Positions 37,134 to 46,100 of a stretch of 64,000 nucleotides of DNA are shown here, piece by piece. Under the pieces are notes generated by a model. That model ran no database searches. It was not told the DNA's origin and saw nothing but the letters and a program-made list of their open reading frames with translations. A program made the translations under genes and the position numbers. Location of the stretch: positions 1 to 64,000 of the forward strand of contig CAKSZJ010000004.1 of NCBI GenBank assembly GCA_934525595.1. The letters run 5' to 3'. This stretch comes from an uncultured Chiayiivirga sp. Lineage in GTDB: Bacteria > Pseudomonadota > Gammaproteobacteria > Xanthomonadales > Xanthomonadaceae. The stretch's first letter is position 1. Every line of letters starts with the position of its first letter.

Positions 37134-38146
37134 GGCGCGACCTGTGCGGCAGCGGGGGAATCGGGCACTTCGGCATCCACGCGCACGCTCATGCCCGAGA
37201 GCAGGCGCGGCGAGAGGGCGGCATCGTCGATACCGACGTCCACTTCGAAATAGCGCCCGTCGCCCCACTCCCGCTTGGCCTCCGGTGCGCCCGCGATGCG
37301 TTCGATCCGACCGCTCGCGACCACGTCGCCGAGCGCATCGAAGCGCAGCGTGACCGGCTGGCCTTCGCGCAGGCCGGCGCGTTCGGATTCCAGCGCGAAG
37401 GCGCGCACGCCCATGGCGCTGTTGCCGGCCACTTCACCGACCTGCGCGCCGGGATAGGCCGACATGCCTTCCGCATAGCGCTGGCCGCTGCGCGAATCGA
37501 AGCCGTGCCGCACCGTGCCGGCGCGGGTGGCGCGCTGTTCGGCGGCTTCGACCTGCAGGCGGTGGTAGGCCAGCTGCGCCTCCAGCTTGCGCACCTCCAG
37601 CACCGCATCGGCCTGCCGGCGCTGCACCGCGCCCTGCGCGGCGGCCAGCTCGGCGCGCTTCAGGTCATGCTCACGCCGGGCGCGTTCGTACTCGCCGGCG
37701 TAGCGATCAAAATCCAGCGCCGAGAGATGATCGCGCGGGATTTCCGCATCCACCTGGGCCTTGTCGCGCGTGGCGCGCGCCTGGATCAGCGCGATCCGTG
37801 CGTCGATGGCCTTCACCTTCAGCTCGGCGAGGTCCTTGTCGCGCCGCGCGCCGGCCTGTTCAATCTGCGCCTCCAGCTCCTGCAGGTTGTTCAGCGAATT
37901 GCCCGGATCCAGGCGGATCAGCACGTCGCCCGGCTGCACTTGGGTGCCTTCGGGAATCAGGTAGCGCAGCGTCGCCGGGGCCACGTCGCTTTGCGGCATC
38001 AGGATCGGCTCGGCGTCGAGCGCGCGCACCTGGCCGGTGAGCATCAGCGGACCGGCCAGTGCGGGCGCGCTGGACAGCGCCAGCGCCAGCAGGCCGGCGC
38101 GCCATGTCCCGCGCTGGCGGATGGAAGATTCAGGCGGCTGTGTCAT
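37130..38146 (-). CDS. HlyD/MacA-like adaptor protein (first of three)
   Basis: The 338-residue protein has an N-terminal hydrophobic export segment (residues 14-31). Lipoyl halves (YLIPEGTQVQPGDVLIRLDPG and TRAGTVRHGFDSRSGQRYAEG) flank a long helical hairpin at about 88-215. The beta-barrel region carries VTLRFDALGDVVASGRIERI. It overlaps the next adaptor by 4 nt and the ATPase gene by 17 nt. Together with the two following adaptors it makes a rare tri-adaptor arrangement. Confidence 0.88.
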   Translation of the reverse strand: MTQPPESSIRQRGTWRAGLLALALSSAPALAGPLMLTGQVRALDAEPILMPQSDVAPATLRYLIPEGTQVQPGDVLIRLDPGNSLNNLQELEAQIEQAGARRDKDLAELKVKAIDARIALIQARATRDKAQVDAEIPRDHLSALDFDRYAGEYERARREHDLKRAELAAAQGAVQRRQADAVLEVRKLEAQLAYHRLQVEAAEQRATRAGTVRHGFDSRSGQRYAEGMSAYPGAQVGEVAGNSAMGVRAFALESERAGLREGQPVTLRFDALGDVVASGRIERIAGAPEAKREWGDGRYFEVDVGIDDAALSPRLLSGMSVRVDAEVPDSPAAAQVAP

Positions 38147-38819
38147 GTTCGATCTTCCCGTCGCGCAGCCGCACCTGGCGCGGCGCGTGCGCAGCTACGT
38201 CGTTGTCGTGGGTCACCATCACCACGGTCTGGCCTTCCTGGTGCACCTCGTCGATCAGCGCCAGCACGTCTTTGGCGCTGCGCGAATCGAGGTTGCCGGT
38301 GGGCTCGTCGGCCAGCAGCAGCGCGGGTTTCAATACCAGCGCGCGGGCGATCGCGGCGCGCTGCATCTGTCCACCGGAAAGTTCGCCGGGGCGATGGCCC
38401 ATGCGGTCGCCCAGGCCCACGCGCGCGAGCAGGGTCTGCGCGCGGCGCGGGGCCTGCTCATCGGGGTGCTCGGAAAAGCGCATCGGCAGCAGCACGTTTT
38501 CCAGCACCGTCAGGCGCGGCAGCAGGTGAAAGCTCTGGAACACGAAGCCGATGCGGCGGTTGCGCACGCGGCTGGCGGCGGTGTCGTCGAGCGTGCGCAC
38601 CTCGATGCCGTCGAGCCGGTAGCTGCCCGAATCGGGTCGGTCCAGGCAGCCGAGCACGTTGAGCAGGGTGGATTTGCCCGAGCCCGAGGGGCCGGTGAGG
38701 GTCACGTATTCGCCGGCGCGGATCGCCAGATCCACGCCGTCGAGCGCGCGCACGGTCTGGCCGCTCATGCGGTAGTGGCGGGTGACCGCGTCCAGCTCGA
38801 TCATCGGGGGAGGCATCAT
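38130..38819 (-). CDS. ABC transporter ATP-binding protein (MacB/LolD type)
   Basis: The 229-residue nucleotide-binding domain has Walker A GPSGSGKST, Q-loop FVFQSFHLLPRL, signature LSGGQMQRAAIARAL, Walker B LLLADEPTGNLD and switch His in VMVTHDNDVA. It belongs to the MacB/LolD/FtsE group and powers the operon's MacB-like permease. The start is uncertain: 38819, 38816 and 38804 are all in frame, and 38804 gives MIELDAVTRHY with least extension. It is the first gene of the operon and divergent from the DUF2157 gene. Confidence 0.92.
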   Translation of the reverse strand: MMPPPMIELDAVTRHYRMSGQTVRALDGVDLAIRAGEYVTLTGPSGSGKSTLLNVLGCLDRPDSGSYRLDGIEVRTLDDTAASRVRNRRIGFVFQSFHLLPRLTVLENVLLPMRFSEHPDEQAPRRAQTLLARVGLGDRMGHRPGELSGGQMQRAAIARALVLKPALLLADEPTGNLDSRSAKDVLALIDEVHQEGQTVVMVTHDNDVAAHAPRQVRLRDGKIEHDTAA

Positions 38820-39001
38820 GGGGATTCCACGCGGAGGACTTGCATGGACCCGCGCCGGGGCGACAGGTTCCGGGGCGCGCATCATATCCGCGGCGGTTCT
38901 GCCGCGGCGTGTGCCTTCCGGCACGGTGGCCGGGTGCGTCTAGGCGAGATGGCTACGGCGACGCATACTGCCGGCATCGGGTGATGACCGGGGCACGGCG
39001 G

Positions 39002-40099
39002 ATGACGAGGCACTACGAGGGCGAGGCGGAAACCGGCCGCAGCGCGGCGCAGCGGCGCGCCGATGCCATCGCCGGATTCCGCAGCGAGCTGGATCGCCTG
39101 GGTGAAGAAGGCCTGCCCGCACCCGATGCGGCCTGGCTTCGCGCGGTGCGCGGCCACCACGATGCGCTCCTGATCGACCTGGCGCGGCGCTATGACATCG
39201 ACCGCAGCGCCGATGCGCGGCGGCTGTCGCTGGGAATGCGGATCGTGTCCTTCCTCGGCGCGGTGGCGATGGCGGCGGCGGTGTACTTCGTGTTCCAGCG
39301 CTTCTGGGGGCTCTTGCCCACCGCAGCGCAGGTCATCGTGCTGCTGGGCGCGTCGATCGGATCGCTCATCGGCTGCTGGCTGATCGGCAGGCGCGACGCC
39401 TCGGGCTACTTCACCAAGCTGGCGGCGCTGGTGGCCTTCGCCTGCTTCGTGCTCAACGTGAGCCTGCTGGGCGAACTGTTCAACATCTCGCCCTCGGACA
39501 GGGCGCTGTTGCCCTGGGCCGCGCTGGCGCTGCTGCTGGCCTACGCCTGCGAGCTGCGCCTGCTGCTGGTGGCGGGCATCGCATGCCTGGCGGGGTTCAT
39601 CGCGGCGCGCACCGGCACCTTCGGCGGGATGTACTGGCTCGACTTCGGCGCGCGGCCGGAAAACTTCTTTCCGGCGGCGCTGCTGTTCTTCCTCGTGCCG
39701 CAGTTCCTCGACCAGCGCGCGTACGCCGGCTTTGCCGCGACCTGGCGCATCGCGGGGCTGCTCTGCCTGCTGCTGCCGGTGCTGCTGCTGGCCAACTGGG
39801 CCTGGGGCAGCTACCTGCCCGGCAGCGCGCGCAGCATCGAGCGCGTCTACCAGATTGCCGGGTTCGCGTTCAGCGCAGGCGCGATCTGGCTGGGCATCCG
39901 GCGCGGCTGGGGCGAGGTGGTCAACACCGGAGTGACCTTCTTTTTCCTGTTCCTTTACACGCGCATCTTCGACTGGTGGTGGGACGCGGTGCCCAAGTAT
40001 CTGTTCTTCCTGCTCATCGCCGCCACCGCGGTGCTGATGCTTTTCGTGTTCGGGCGGCTGCGCCGTGCAATGGCCGCTGCGGCGCAGGTGCACCCATGA
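39002..40099 (+). CDS. DUF2157-family multi-pass membrane protein
   Basis: The 365-residue protein has a soluble N-terminal helical domain (about 1-75, LDRLGEEGLPAPDAAWLRAV) followed by nine to ten hydrophobic segments from residue 80 to 355. The N-terminal domain and membrane layout match DUF2157. No catalytic motif is visible and the function is unknown. An alternative ATG at 38984 would add six residues. It overlaps the next gene by 4 nt (ATGA), a conserved pairing with DUF4824/GDYXXLXY-type proteins. Confidence 0.8.
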   Translation: MTRHYEGEAETGRSAAQRRADAIAGFRSELDRLGEEGLPAPDAAWLRAVRGHHDALLIDLARRYDIDRSADARRLSLGMRIVSFLGAVAMAAAVYFVFQRFWGLLPTAAQVIVLLGASIGSLIGCWLIGRRDASGYFTKLAALVAFACFVLNVSLLGELFNISPSDRALLPWAALALLLAYACELRLLLVAGIACLAGFIAARTGTFGGMYWLDFGARPENFFPAALLFFLVPQFLDQRAYAGFAATWRIAGLLCLLLPVLLLANWAWGSYLPGSARSIERVYQIAGFAFSAGAIWLGIRRGWGEVVNTGVTFFFLFLYTRIFDWWWDAVPKYLFFLLIAATAVLMLFVFGRLRRAMAAAAQVHP

Positions 40100-40965
40100 G
40101 CCGCGCCATGCGTTCGCGCAGGCTGTTCCTTGCAGGCGCTGCGCTGATCATTGCGGTCAACGCGGTGATCCTCGCCGGTGCCGTGTGGAATCGCAGCGCC
40201 GAGGAGGCGCGCATGACCCTCACCCAGCGCGAGCTTCCGCCGGGCTGGAATCACGGACTGGAGCAGGAGCGCAGCGCGATCTCGCTGCAGCTGGCCTGGC
40301 GCGTGATGTCCCATGAGGTCGGCGAGGCACCGCCCCATCCGCACTACTCGCGCGAGGTGGACTGGCTCGACCTGCCGCGCCTGCGCGCGCTCGGATTCGA
40401 CCTGCCGGACGCGGCGCCCGCTCGAAGCGACGAGGCCCGTCGCAGGCGCATCGACGGCGATCGTGGCGCCTGGCTGGTGCTGGAGCTGGACGGCGCCGCG
40501 CATGCGGCGGCGGTGGAGGCGGCGCGACGCCACATGGAACGCGCGCAGGCGCAGGTCGATGTCGCCACGGACGCGACCCGCGCAGAATTCGCGCACCGCG
40601 CCAAGGCCGCGCGCGAGGCGCTGGACGCCGAGCGTGAAGAGCGCAGCCGGCTGTTCGTGATCGACGCCGGCACCGATCCGGCCGCGCTGCGCGCGCGCTA
40701 TCCGCAGCGCGATCTTTACCTGATCCTGGGCGGCCGCATCGGCGTGACGGTTGAGACATGGGCCGCCGGCGAGCCGCTCAATCCGCCGCGCTACCGCGCC
40801 CACGTCACCGCATTGGACGTCGAATCCCTTCACGTGCCGGCCCGCTTCCACGACGCGCTCGCCACCGCCGGAAACCGCGACGCGGCGCGCTACCGTCTCG
40901 ACGTGGCCTGGGGTCGTCGCCACGAGCCCTGGGTGATCGGGGCAGAGGCCGGGGACGTCAGATAA
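40096..40965 (+). CDS. DUF4824-like single-anchor protein
   Basis: The 289-residue protein has one N-terminal membrane helix (LFLAGAALIIAVNAVILAG, about residues 10-28) and a large extracytoplasmic part. Its features (TLTQRELP, a helical AHAAAVEAARR region, and VTALDVESLHVPARFHDAL near the end) fit DUF4824. The function is unknown. It overlaps the DUF2157 gene by 4 nt, so the two products are probably made together and may form one envelope complex. Confidence 0.75.
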   Translation: MSRAMRSRRLFLAGAALIIAVNAVILAGAVWNRSAEEARMTLTQRELPPGWNHGLEQERSAISLQLAWRVMSHEVGEAPPHPHYSREVDWLDLPRLRALGFDLPDAAPARSDEARRRRIDGDRGAWLVLELDGAAHAAAVEAARRHMERAQAQVDVATDATRAEFAHRAKAAREALDAEREERSRLFVIDAGTDPAALRARYPQRDLYLILGGRIGVTVETWAAGEPLNPPRYRAHVTALDVESLHVPARFHDALATAGNRDAARYRLDVAWGRRHEPWVIGAEAGDVR

Positions 40966-41025
40966 CGCACGCCATCCGACCATGTGCTGCGACATACTTG
41001 TGCGCACCGCATCGAGGAGCTGTCC

Positions 41026-42168
41026 ATGACCGCCGATACATCCTCACCCTCCGGCGCTTCGCCGCGCCGCAAAGTCCGCTCTGGCGCTCCTTCAACGGTG
41101 ACGCAGGCTGCGGATGCGGCGCTGGAGGAGGCACGGGTCGAACAGGCGATCAGCGCCGCGCGGGAAGCCTCGCACTCGCTGGCCGAGGATCTGACCGGAC
41201 GCAGCAGCGGCTTCCACGCCGCGATGGAGGCGCTGGAATCGATCCTCGCGGGCATGTCGCCCGACGATGCGCGCGCCCTGCGCCGCCAGCTCGGTGAACG
41301 CGGACGCCTCGCCGCAGACGCCGAAGAGGCCGACGCCGGACAGGACGAGGAGCTTTCGCCGCACTGGCGCGAGGGCGACTATCCCTACCGCCACCGCATG
41401 CTGCGCAAGACCTACGAGCGGCAGAAGTACCGCCTGCAGGTGGAGCTGCTCAAGCTGCAGGCCTGGGTCAAGGATACCGGCCAGCGCGTGGTGATCGTGT
41501 TCGAGGGCCGCGACGCCGCCGGCAAGGGCGGCACCATCAAGCGCTTCATGGAGCATCTCAACCCGCGCGGCGCGCGCGTGGTGGCGCTGGACAAGCCCAG
41601 CGAGACCGAACGCGGCCAGTGGTACTTCCAGCGCTACGTGCGCCACCTGCCCACCGCCGGCGAGGTCGTGATGTTCGACCGCAGCTGGTACAACCGTGCC
41701 GGGGTCGAACACGTGATGGGCTTCTGCACGGATGCCGAATACGCCGAATTCATGCGCCAGGCGCCCGAGTTCGAGCGTCACCTGGTGCGCAGCGGCATCC
41801 ACCTCATCAAGTTCTGGTTCTCGGTGAGCCGCGAGGAGCAACACCGGCGCTTCATGGAGCGCCAGACCCATCCGCTCAAGCAGTGGAAACTCTCGCCCGT
41901 CGACCTGGCTTCGCGCGACAAATGGGAAGCCTATACGCGCGCCAAGGAGGCGATGTTCTTCCATACCGATTCGGTCGATGCGCCCTGGACCGTGGTCAAG
42001 TCCGATTGCAAGAAGCGCGCGCGCCTCAACGCGCTGCGCTACGTGCTGCTGTCCCTGCCCTACGCCAACAGGAATCCCGACCGCATCGGTGCGCTCGATC
42101 CGCTGCTGGTGGGCCGTGCGAATGCGGTCTACGAGCGCGGCGAGCAGGTTGCACCGCAGCGGCTATGA
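41026..42168 (+). CDS. ppk2: Polyphosphate kinase 2
   Basis: The 380-residue enzyme of the P-loop PPK2 family transfers phosphate between polyphosphate and nucleoside di- or monophosphates. Walker A-like GRDAAGKGGT is at residues 161-170, Walker B VVMFDRSWYNR around D217, and the lid region ARVVALDKPSETERGQWYFQ follows the P-loop. The kinase core begins near residue 115. The first 110 residues or so are an extra Ala/Glu-rich, probably helical extension. The start is the ATG at 41026 after GAGGAG. Confidence 0.93.
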   Translation: MTADTSSPSGASPRRKVRSGAPSTVTQAADAALEEARVEQAISAAREASHSLAEDLTGRSSGFHAAMEALESILAGMSPDDARALRRQLGERGRLAADAEEADAGQDEELSPHWREGDYPYRHRMLRKTYERQKYRLQVELLKLQAWVKDTGQRVVIVFEGRDAAGKGGTIKRFMEHLNPRGARVVALDKPSETERGQWYFQRYVRHLPTAGEVVMFDRSWYNRAGVEHVMGFCTDAEYAEFMRQAPEFERHLVRSGIHLIKFWFSVSREEQHRRFMERQTHPLKQWKLSPVDLASRDKWEAYTRAKEAMFFHTDSVDAPWTVVKSDCKKRARLNALRYVLLSLPYANRNPDRIGALDPLLVGRANAVYERGEQVAPQRL

Positions 42169-42243
42169 TGCCGCGTCGACGTCGCGGGACTGGTGCCCGC
42201 GCGCCACGCCACGGGGGGACACCTTTCGCATCCTGGAATCCGC

Positions 42244-43143
42244 ATGTCCCAAGAGATTTTCAGCAAGCAGGCGCCTTTCCAACCCGTCATCGAGACCCAT
42301 CGTTCTCTGGCGGATTACCTGGCATCACGTGAAACGATGCGCGACGCGCTGGAGGCGCGCGGTGCGGTCGAGCAGGGCATTGCGAACCTCGCCCGTCTCA
42401 CGCCGTTCCAGTACCTGTGCCACGCCCACGGAGGCCTCGCCACGCTGCACCTGGAGCCCGGCACGGATGATGCGGTCAACTGGCGAGAGTCGGTGGTCTG
42501 CCCAGAGTGCCAGCTCAACGGACGGATGCGCTTTTGCACCGGCGTGCTGGCGCAATGGATGTCAACGCGACCCGGCGCACGGCTCTACCTCACCGAACAG
42601 GCGACCCACGGCTACGCCTTGCTGAAGCACCGCTTCGGCAACGTGCACGGCAGCGAATTCATCCATGACGAGCAGCGCAGGGTCGCCGTCGACGCATACA
42701 TCCGCCATATCACCGACGACCCCGAAGAGCAGCTGCACATCGAAGACGTGACGCGGCTCTCCTTCGCCGACGAGAGTTTCGACATGGTGGCCTCGTTCGA
42801 GGTGCTCGAACACGTGCCCGACTACCGCCTGGCGCTGCGCGAGATGGCCCGCATCCTGGTCCGGGACGGGCAGCTGCTGCTCACCGCGCCGTTCCTGGAC
42901 ATGGCCCAGGACACCGTCACCCGTGCCCTGCTCAACTCCGACGGCAGCATCACCCACCTCCTGCCGCCGGAGTACCACGGCGATCCGGTCTCCGACGGCG
43001 TGCTGTGCTTCCACCACTTCGGATGGGACCTGCTCGATACGCTGCGCGAGGCCGGTTTCGCCACGGCGGAAGTCATCGGCGCGTGGGCGCCCGGCTTCGG
43101 AGTGATGGGCACCATGCAGGCGATTGCGGCCCGCAAGGGCTAG
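42244..43143 (+). CDS. Class I SAM-dependent methyltransferase
   Basis: The 299-residue protein has a methyltransferase-11 core (about 140-245). Its motif IV-like ASFEVLEHVPDYRLALREMARIL is the clearest feature. A preceding CPECQLNGRMRFC cysteine cluster (about 82-94) may bind zinc, as in many sugar or surface-polymer methyltransferases. The motif I glycines are not obvious. The substrate is unknown. It lies alone after ppk2 and is convergent with hemC. Confidence 0.78.
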   Translation: MSQEIFSKQAPFQPVIETHRSLADYLASRETMRDALEARGAVEQGIANLARLTPFQYLCHAHGGLATLHLEPGTDDAVNWRESVVCPECQLNGRMRFCTGVLAQWMSTRPGARLYLTEQATHGYALLKHRFGNVHGSEFIHDEQRRVAVDAYIRHITDDPEEQLHIEDVTRLSFADESFDMVASFEVLEHVPDYRLALREMARILVRDGQLLLTAPFLDMAQDTVTRALLNSDGSITHLLPPEYHGDPVSDGVLCFHHFGWDLLDTLREAGFATAEVIGAWAPGFGVMGTMQAIAARKG

Positions 43144-43146
43144 GCC

Positions 43147-43167
43147 GCAGCGCGAGTTCCGCGCTGC
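43147..43167. terminator. Hairpin between convergent methyltransferase and hemC genes
   Basis: GCAGCGCG and CGCGCTGC form a perfect 8-bp stem with a 5-nt loop. No U-tract follows on either strand. Position between two convergent stops suggests a bidirectional terminator, but weakly. Confidence 0.4.
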
Positions 43168-43169
43168 GA

Positions 43170-44090
43170 TCAGCCCGCCAGCAGCCGGTCGGCGCCGCGT
43201 GCCAGAAGGTCTTCGGCCACGCGCACGCCGAGGGCATCGCGACCGGCGGCGTCAGCCTGTGCCTCGGCGCGCAGCAGCTCGCTGCCGCGCCTGTCGCCCA
43301 CCAGCGCCTGCAGCTTCCAGCGGCCGTCCGACTCGGTGCAGAACGCCGCGATGGGGAACTGGCAGCTTCCGCCCAGGCGCAGGTTCATGGCGCGCTCCAC
43401 GTCCACGCAGCGGCGCGTGGGAGCGTGCTCGAGCGGAGCGAGCAGGGCGCGGGTCGCCGCATCATCGGCGCGGCATTCGACCGCGATGGCACCCTGCGCG
43501 GCGGCGGGCAGGAAATCGGGCGGAGCGAGGCGATCGCGGATGCGCGTATCGAATCCCAGGCGCATCAGGCCGGCGCAGGCCAGGAGGATGGCGTCGTACT
43601 CGCCGGCATCGAGCCGGGCCAGGCGCGTGTTGACGTTGCCGCGCAGGTCGCGCAGCTCGAGATCGGGCCGACGCGCGCGCAGCTGCACCTGGCGGCGCAG
43701 CGAGGAGGTGCCCACGCGTGCGCCCGCGGGCAGCGCGTCGAGGCACGCATGGCGGTTGGAGACGAAGGCGTCGAAGGGGTCGGCGCGCTCCAGGATCGCT
43801 GCCAGCGCGAACGGCGCCTCCAGCTCCATCGGCACGTCCTTTAGCGAGTGCACCGCGCAGTCGGCGCGGCCTTCCTCGATCGCCACCTCCAGCTCCTTGA
43901 GGAACAGGCCCTTGCCGCCGATCGAGGCGAGCGAGCGGTCGAGGATCTCGTCGCCGCGGGTGGACAGCGGCACCAGCTCGATGGCGAGGTCGGGATGGAT
44001 GTCGCGCAGGCGCGCGGCGACGTGTTCGGTCTGCCACAGCGCGAGCGCGCTCTTGCGTGTGGCGATGCGCAGCAGAGGAGGAGTATTCAC
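43170..44090 (-). CDS. hemC: Porphobilinogen deaminase (hydroxymethylbilane synthase)
   Basis: The 306-residue enzyme joins four porphobilinogen units into hydroxymethylbilane in haem synthesis. The dipyrromethane cofactor is attached at C243 (GGSCQFPIA). Catalytic Asp lies in [12 protein letters not shown], and substrate-binding Arg residues in [11 protein letters not shown] and DLRGNVNTR. The start is a GTG at 44090 overlapping the algR stop by 4 nt. The algZ-algR-hemC order is that of Pseudomonas and xanthomonads. Confidence 0.97.
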   Translation of the reverse strand: MNTPPLLRIATRKSALALWQTEHVAARLRDIHPDLAIELVPLSTRGDEILDRSLASIGGKGLFLKELEVAIEEGRADCAVHSLKDVPMELEAPFALAAILERADPFDAFVSNRHACLDALPAGARVGTSSLRRQVQLRARRPDLELRDLRGNVNTRLARLDAGEYDAILLACAGLMRLGFDTRIRDRLAPPDFLPAAAQGAIAVECRADDAATRALLAPLEHAPTRRCVDVERAMNLRLGGSCQFPIAAFCTESDGRWKLQALVGDRRGSELLRAEAQADAAGRDALGVRVAEDLLARGADRLLAG

Positions 44091-44824
44091 AGGTTCGTCA
44101 ATCGTTCACGCACCGCGCGCAGGTTGCGGCGGCTGACTTCGAGGCAGGTCGGGTAGTGGCGCAGGCAGACCAGCCCGCGCCCGTCGGTTTGGTGCTGCAG
44201 TTCCTTGATCTCGTGCGCGGCCACCAGGCAGTTGCGGTGCACCCGGATGAAATGGTCGCCGAATTCGGCTTCGAGCGACTTGAGCGTGTCCTCGATCAGA
44301 TCCTCGCCCTGGGCGTGGTAGACCACGACGTACTTGTCCTCGGCCTGCAGGTAGCGGATGTCCTGCACCGGGATCAGGCGCAGCGAGCCGCGCATGCGCG
44401 CCGACAGGTGGGAACGCCGCGCCGGCGTCGGAACGGAAGCCGATGCATGACGCGTCGATGCACCCTGCCGATAGCGCCCGGCGCGCGCCAGCGCATCGGC
44501 CAGGCGTTCGCTGCGGATCGGTTTGACCAGGTAGTCGACCGCCTGCGCCTCGAAGGCGGCCAAGGCGTGCTCGTCGCAGGCGGTGCAGAAGATCACCGCC
44601 GGCGGATTGGGGAGCCGGGCCAAGTGATGGGCCGCTTCCAGCCCGTCGAGCACCGGCATGGCGATGTCCAGGATCGCCGCGTCAGGCGCGAGCCGCGCGG
44701 CCAGCTCGCAGGCTTCGCGCCCGTCCGCGGCTTCGCCCAGAACCTCGTGCCCGCCGATGTCGCCGATCAGGTCGCGCAGGCGGCGGCGCGCGAGGGGCTC
44801 ATCGTCGGCGATCAGCAGCTTCAT
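44087..44824 (-). CDS. algR: LytTR response regulator AlgR
   Basis: The 245-residue regulator has a receiver domain (1-115; acidic pocket DDE at 7-9, phospho-acceptor D53 in LDIAMP, Lys in VKPI). A linker is followed by a C-terminal LytTR DNA-binding domain (about 140-240, with [13 protein letters not shown] and [11 protein letters not shown]). In Pseudomonas AlgR controls alginate, type IV pili and virulence genes. It is flanked by the sensor gene upstream (1-nt overlap) and hemC downstream (4-nt overlap). Confidence 0.93.
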   Translation of the reverse strand: MKLLIADDEPLARRRLRDLIGDIGGHEVLGEAADGREACELAARLAPDAAILDIAMPVLDGLEAAHHLARLPNPPAVIFCTACDEHALAAFEAQAVDYLVKPIRSERLADALARAGRYRQGASTRHASASVPTPARRSHLSARMRGSLRLIPVQDIRYLQAEDKYVVVYHAQGEDLIEDTLKSLEAEFGDHFIRVHRNCLVAAHEIKELQHQTDGRGLVCLRHYPTCLEVSRRNLRAVRERLTNL

Positions 44825-45864
44825 CAGTCCAACGGCACGGTCAGGGTGGCGGCATAGTAGCCGCCCTGCGCGCCGGCCGTCATGCGGGCACGGGAGCCAA
44901 AACGGTGCGTCAGGCGCTGCGCGATCGAGGCCTGCGCGTGATGGTTGCCATGCGAGGCGCCGGCCACCGCCGGCAGCGGATTGACGATCCGGATCCGCAG
45001 CGCGCGCCCTTCCGCGCCCGCCTCGATGCGGATGGTGCCGCCTTCCGGACGCGGCGCGATGCCGTGCACCACCGCGTTTTCCACCAGCGGCTGCAGGATC
45101 AGGCGCGGCAGCGGCAGCGCGCGCGGCAGGCCTTCATCCAGCGTCCATTCCACCGCCAGCCGCGAGCCCAGGCGCAGCGCCTCGATCGCGAGGTAGCGCT
45201 CGGCCAGGTGCAGTTCTTCGCCCAGGCTCGATTCCGCGCTGCCGCTGCCCAGCGCGGCGCGGAACAGTTCGGAGAGATCCTCGACCGCACGCTCGGCGCA
45301 GGCCGGCTCATGCCGGATCAGTCCGGCGATGGAGTTCATGCTGTTGAACAGGAAGTGCGGCCGGATGCGCGCCTGCAGCGCCTGCACCTGCGCCTGCGCG
45401 TGCGCCGCCACCTGCGCCTGCCACTGCGCGGTGACGTAGAAGTAGCGCAGCAGGCTGGCCGACAGCAACAGGGCCACCGCCATGCACACGGCGACGAAGC
45501 GCCCGGTCAGCGGCGGCGGCACGGTGAAGCCGAGATCGAGCTGCTGGTCGAGCACCGCCACCACCCAGGTGGCACTCCCCACAATGGCCACCGGCAGCGC
45601 CAGCGCCAGCGCGACACCCGCGACGAAGGGCAGGCGGTCGATGGCGCCGCGCAGCTTGCACAGCACCGCCGCGCACGACAGCGCCAGCCACTGGGCCAGC
45701 AGGCTTGCGGTGAACAGGTCGGTCCAGCCGCCCGCCGGCTGCGGCAGGCGCAGCAAGATCGCGCTGAGCACCGCGACCTCCACCGCCACCATCACGCCGA
45801 ACAGCGCCTGCGCGCGGCAGAAATCGGGCATCCAGGCGTGCCGCGGCGGCGCGGGCGTGGTCAT
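44824..45864 (-). CDS. algZ: LytS/AlgZ-type sensor histidine kinase
   Basis: The 346-residue protein has four hydrophobic segments in residues 20-140, then a short coiled linker and a His_kinase domain. The presumed phospho-acceptor is H170 in RPHFLFNSMNSI. The ATPase part has LVENAVVHGI (N-box), while glycine boxes are minimal, as in AlgZ/FimS. It partners AlgR encoded immediately downstream. The start is the ATG at 45864. The 236 bp between here and the tsaD stop hold no recognisable gene and probably carry the operon promoter. Confidence 0.9.
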   Translation of the reverse strand: MTTPAPPRHAWMPDFCRAQALFGVMVAVEVAVLSAILLRLPQPAGGWTDLFTASLLAQWLALSCAAVLCKLRGAIDRLPFVAGVALALALPVAIVGSATWVVAVLDQQLDLGFTVPPPLTGRFVAVCMAVALLLSASLLRYFYVTAQWQAQVAAHAQAQVQALQARIRPHFLFNSMNSIAGLIRHEPACAERAVEDLSELFRAALGSGSAESSLGEELHLAERYLAIEALRLGSRLAVEWTLDEGLPRALPLPRLILQPLVENAVVHGIAPRPEGGTIRIEAGAEGRALRIRIVNPLPAVAGASHGNHHAQASIAQRLTHRFGSRARMTAGAQGGYYAATLTVPLD

Positions 45865-46100
45865 GGCGAGAACGGTCGGGACGAGCGCATGACGCCAGAC
45901 TACCCCAGCCAGCCGGCTGAACCGGCTCCACCGGCGCGCCGGGTTTCCGCCAGCCGTCGGAAAAGGCGCGCGGTCGGGCGGAGCAGGTGCGATTTCGCCA
46001 CCTCGCTGTCCAGCGCGGGAGGCGCGCTGCCGGAGGCCGCGGACAGCTCTTCGAGCAGCCCGGCCCGTGCCGGCAGGCGCAGCGCCAGGCCTGCGCGCGC

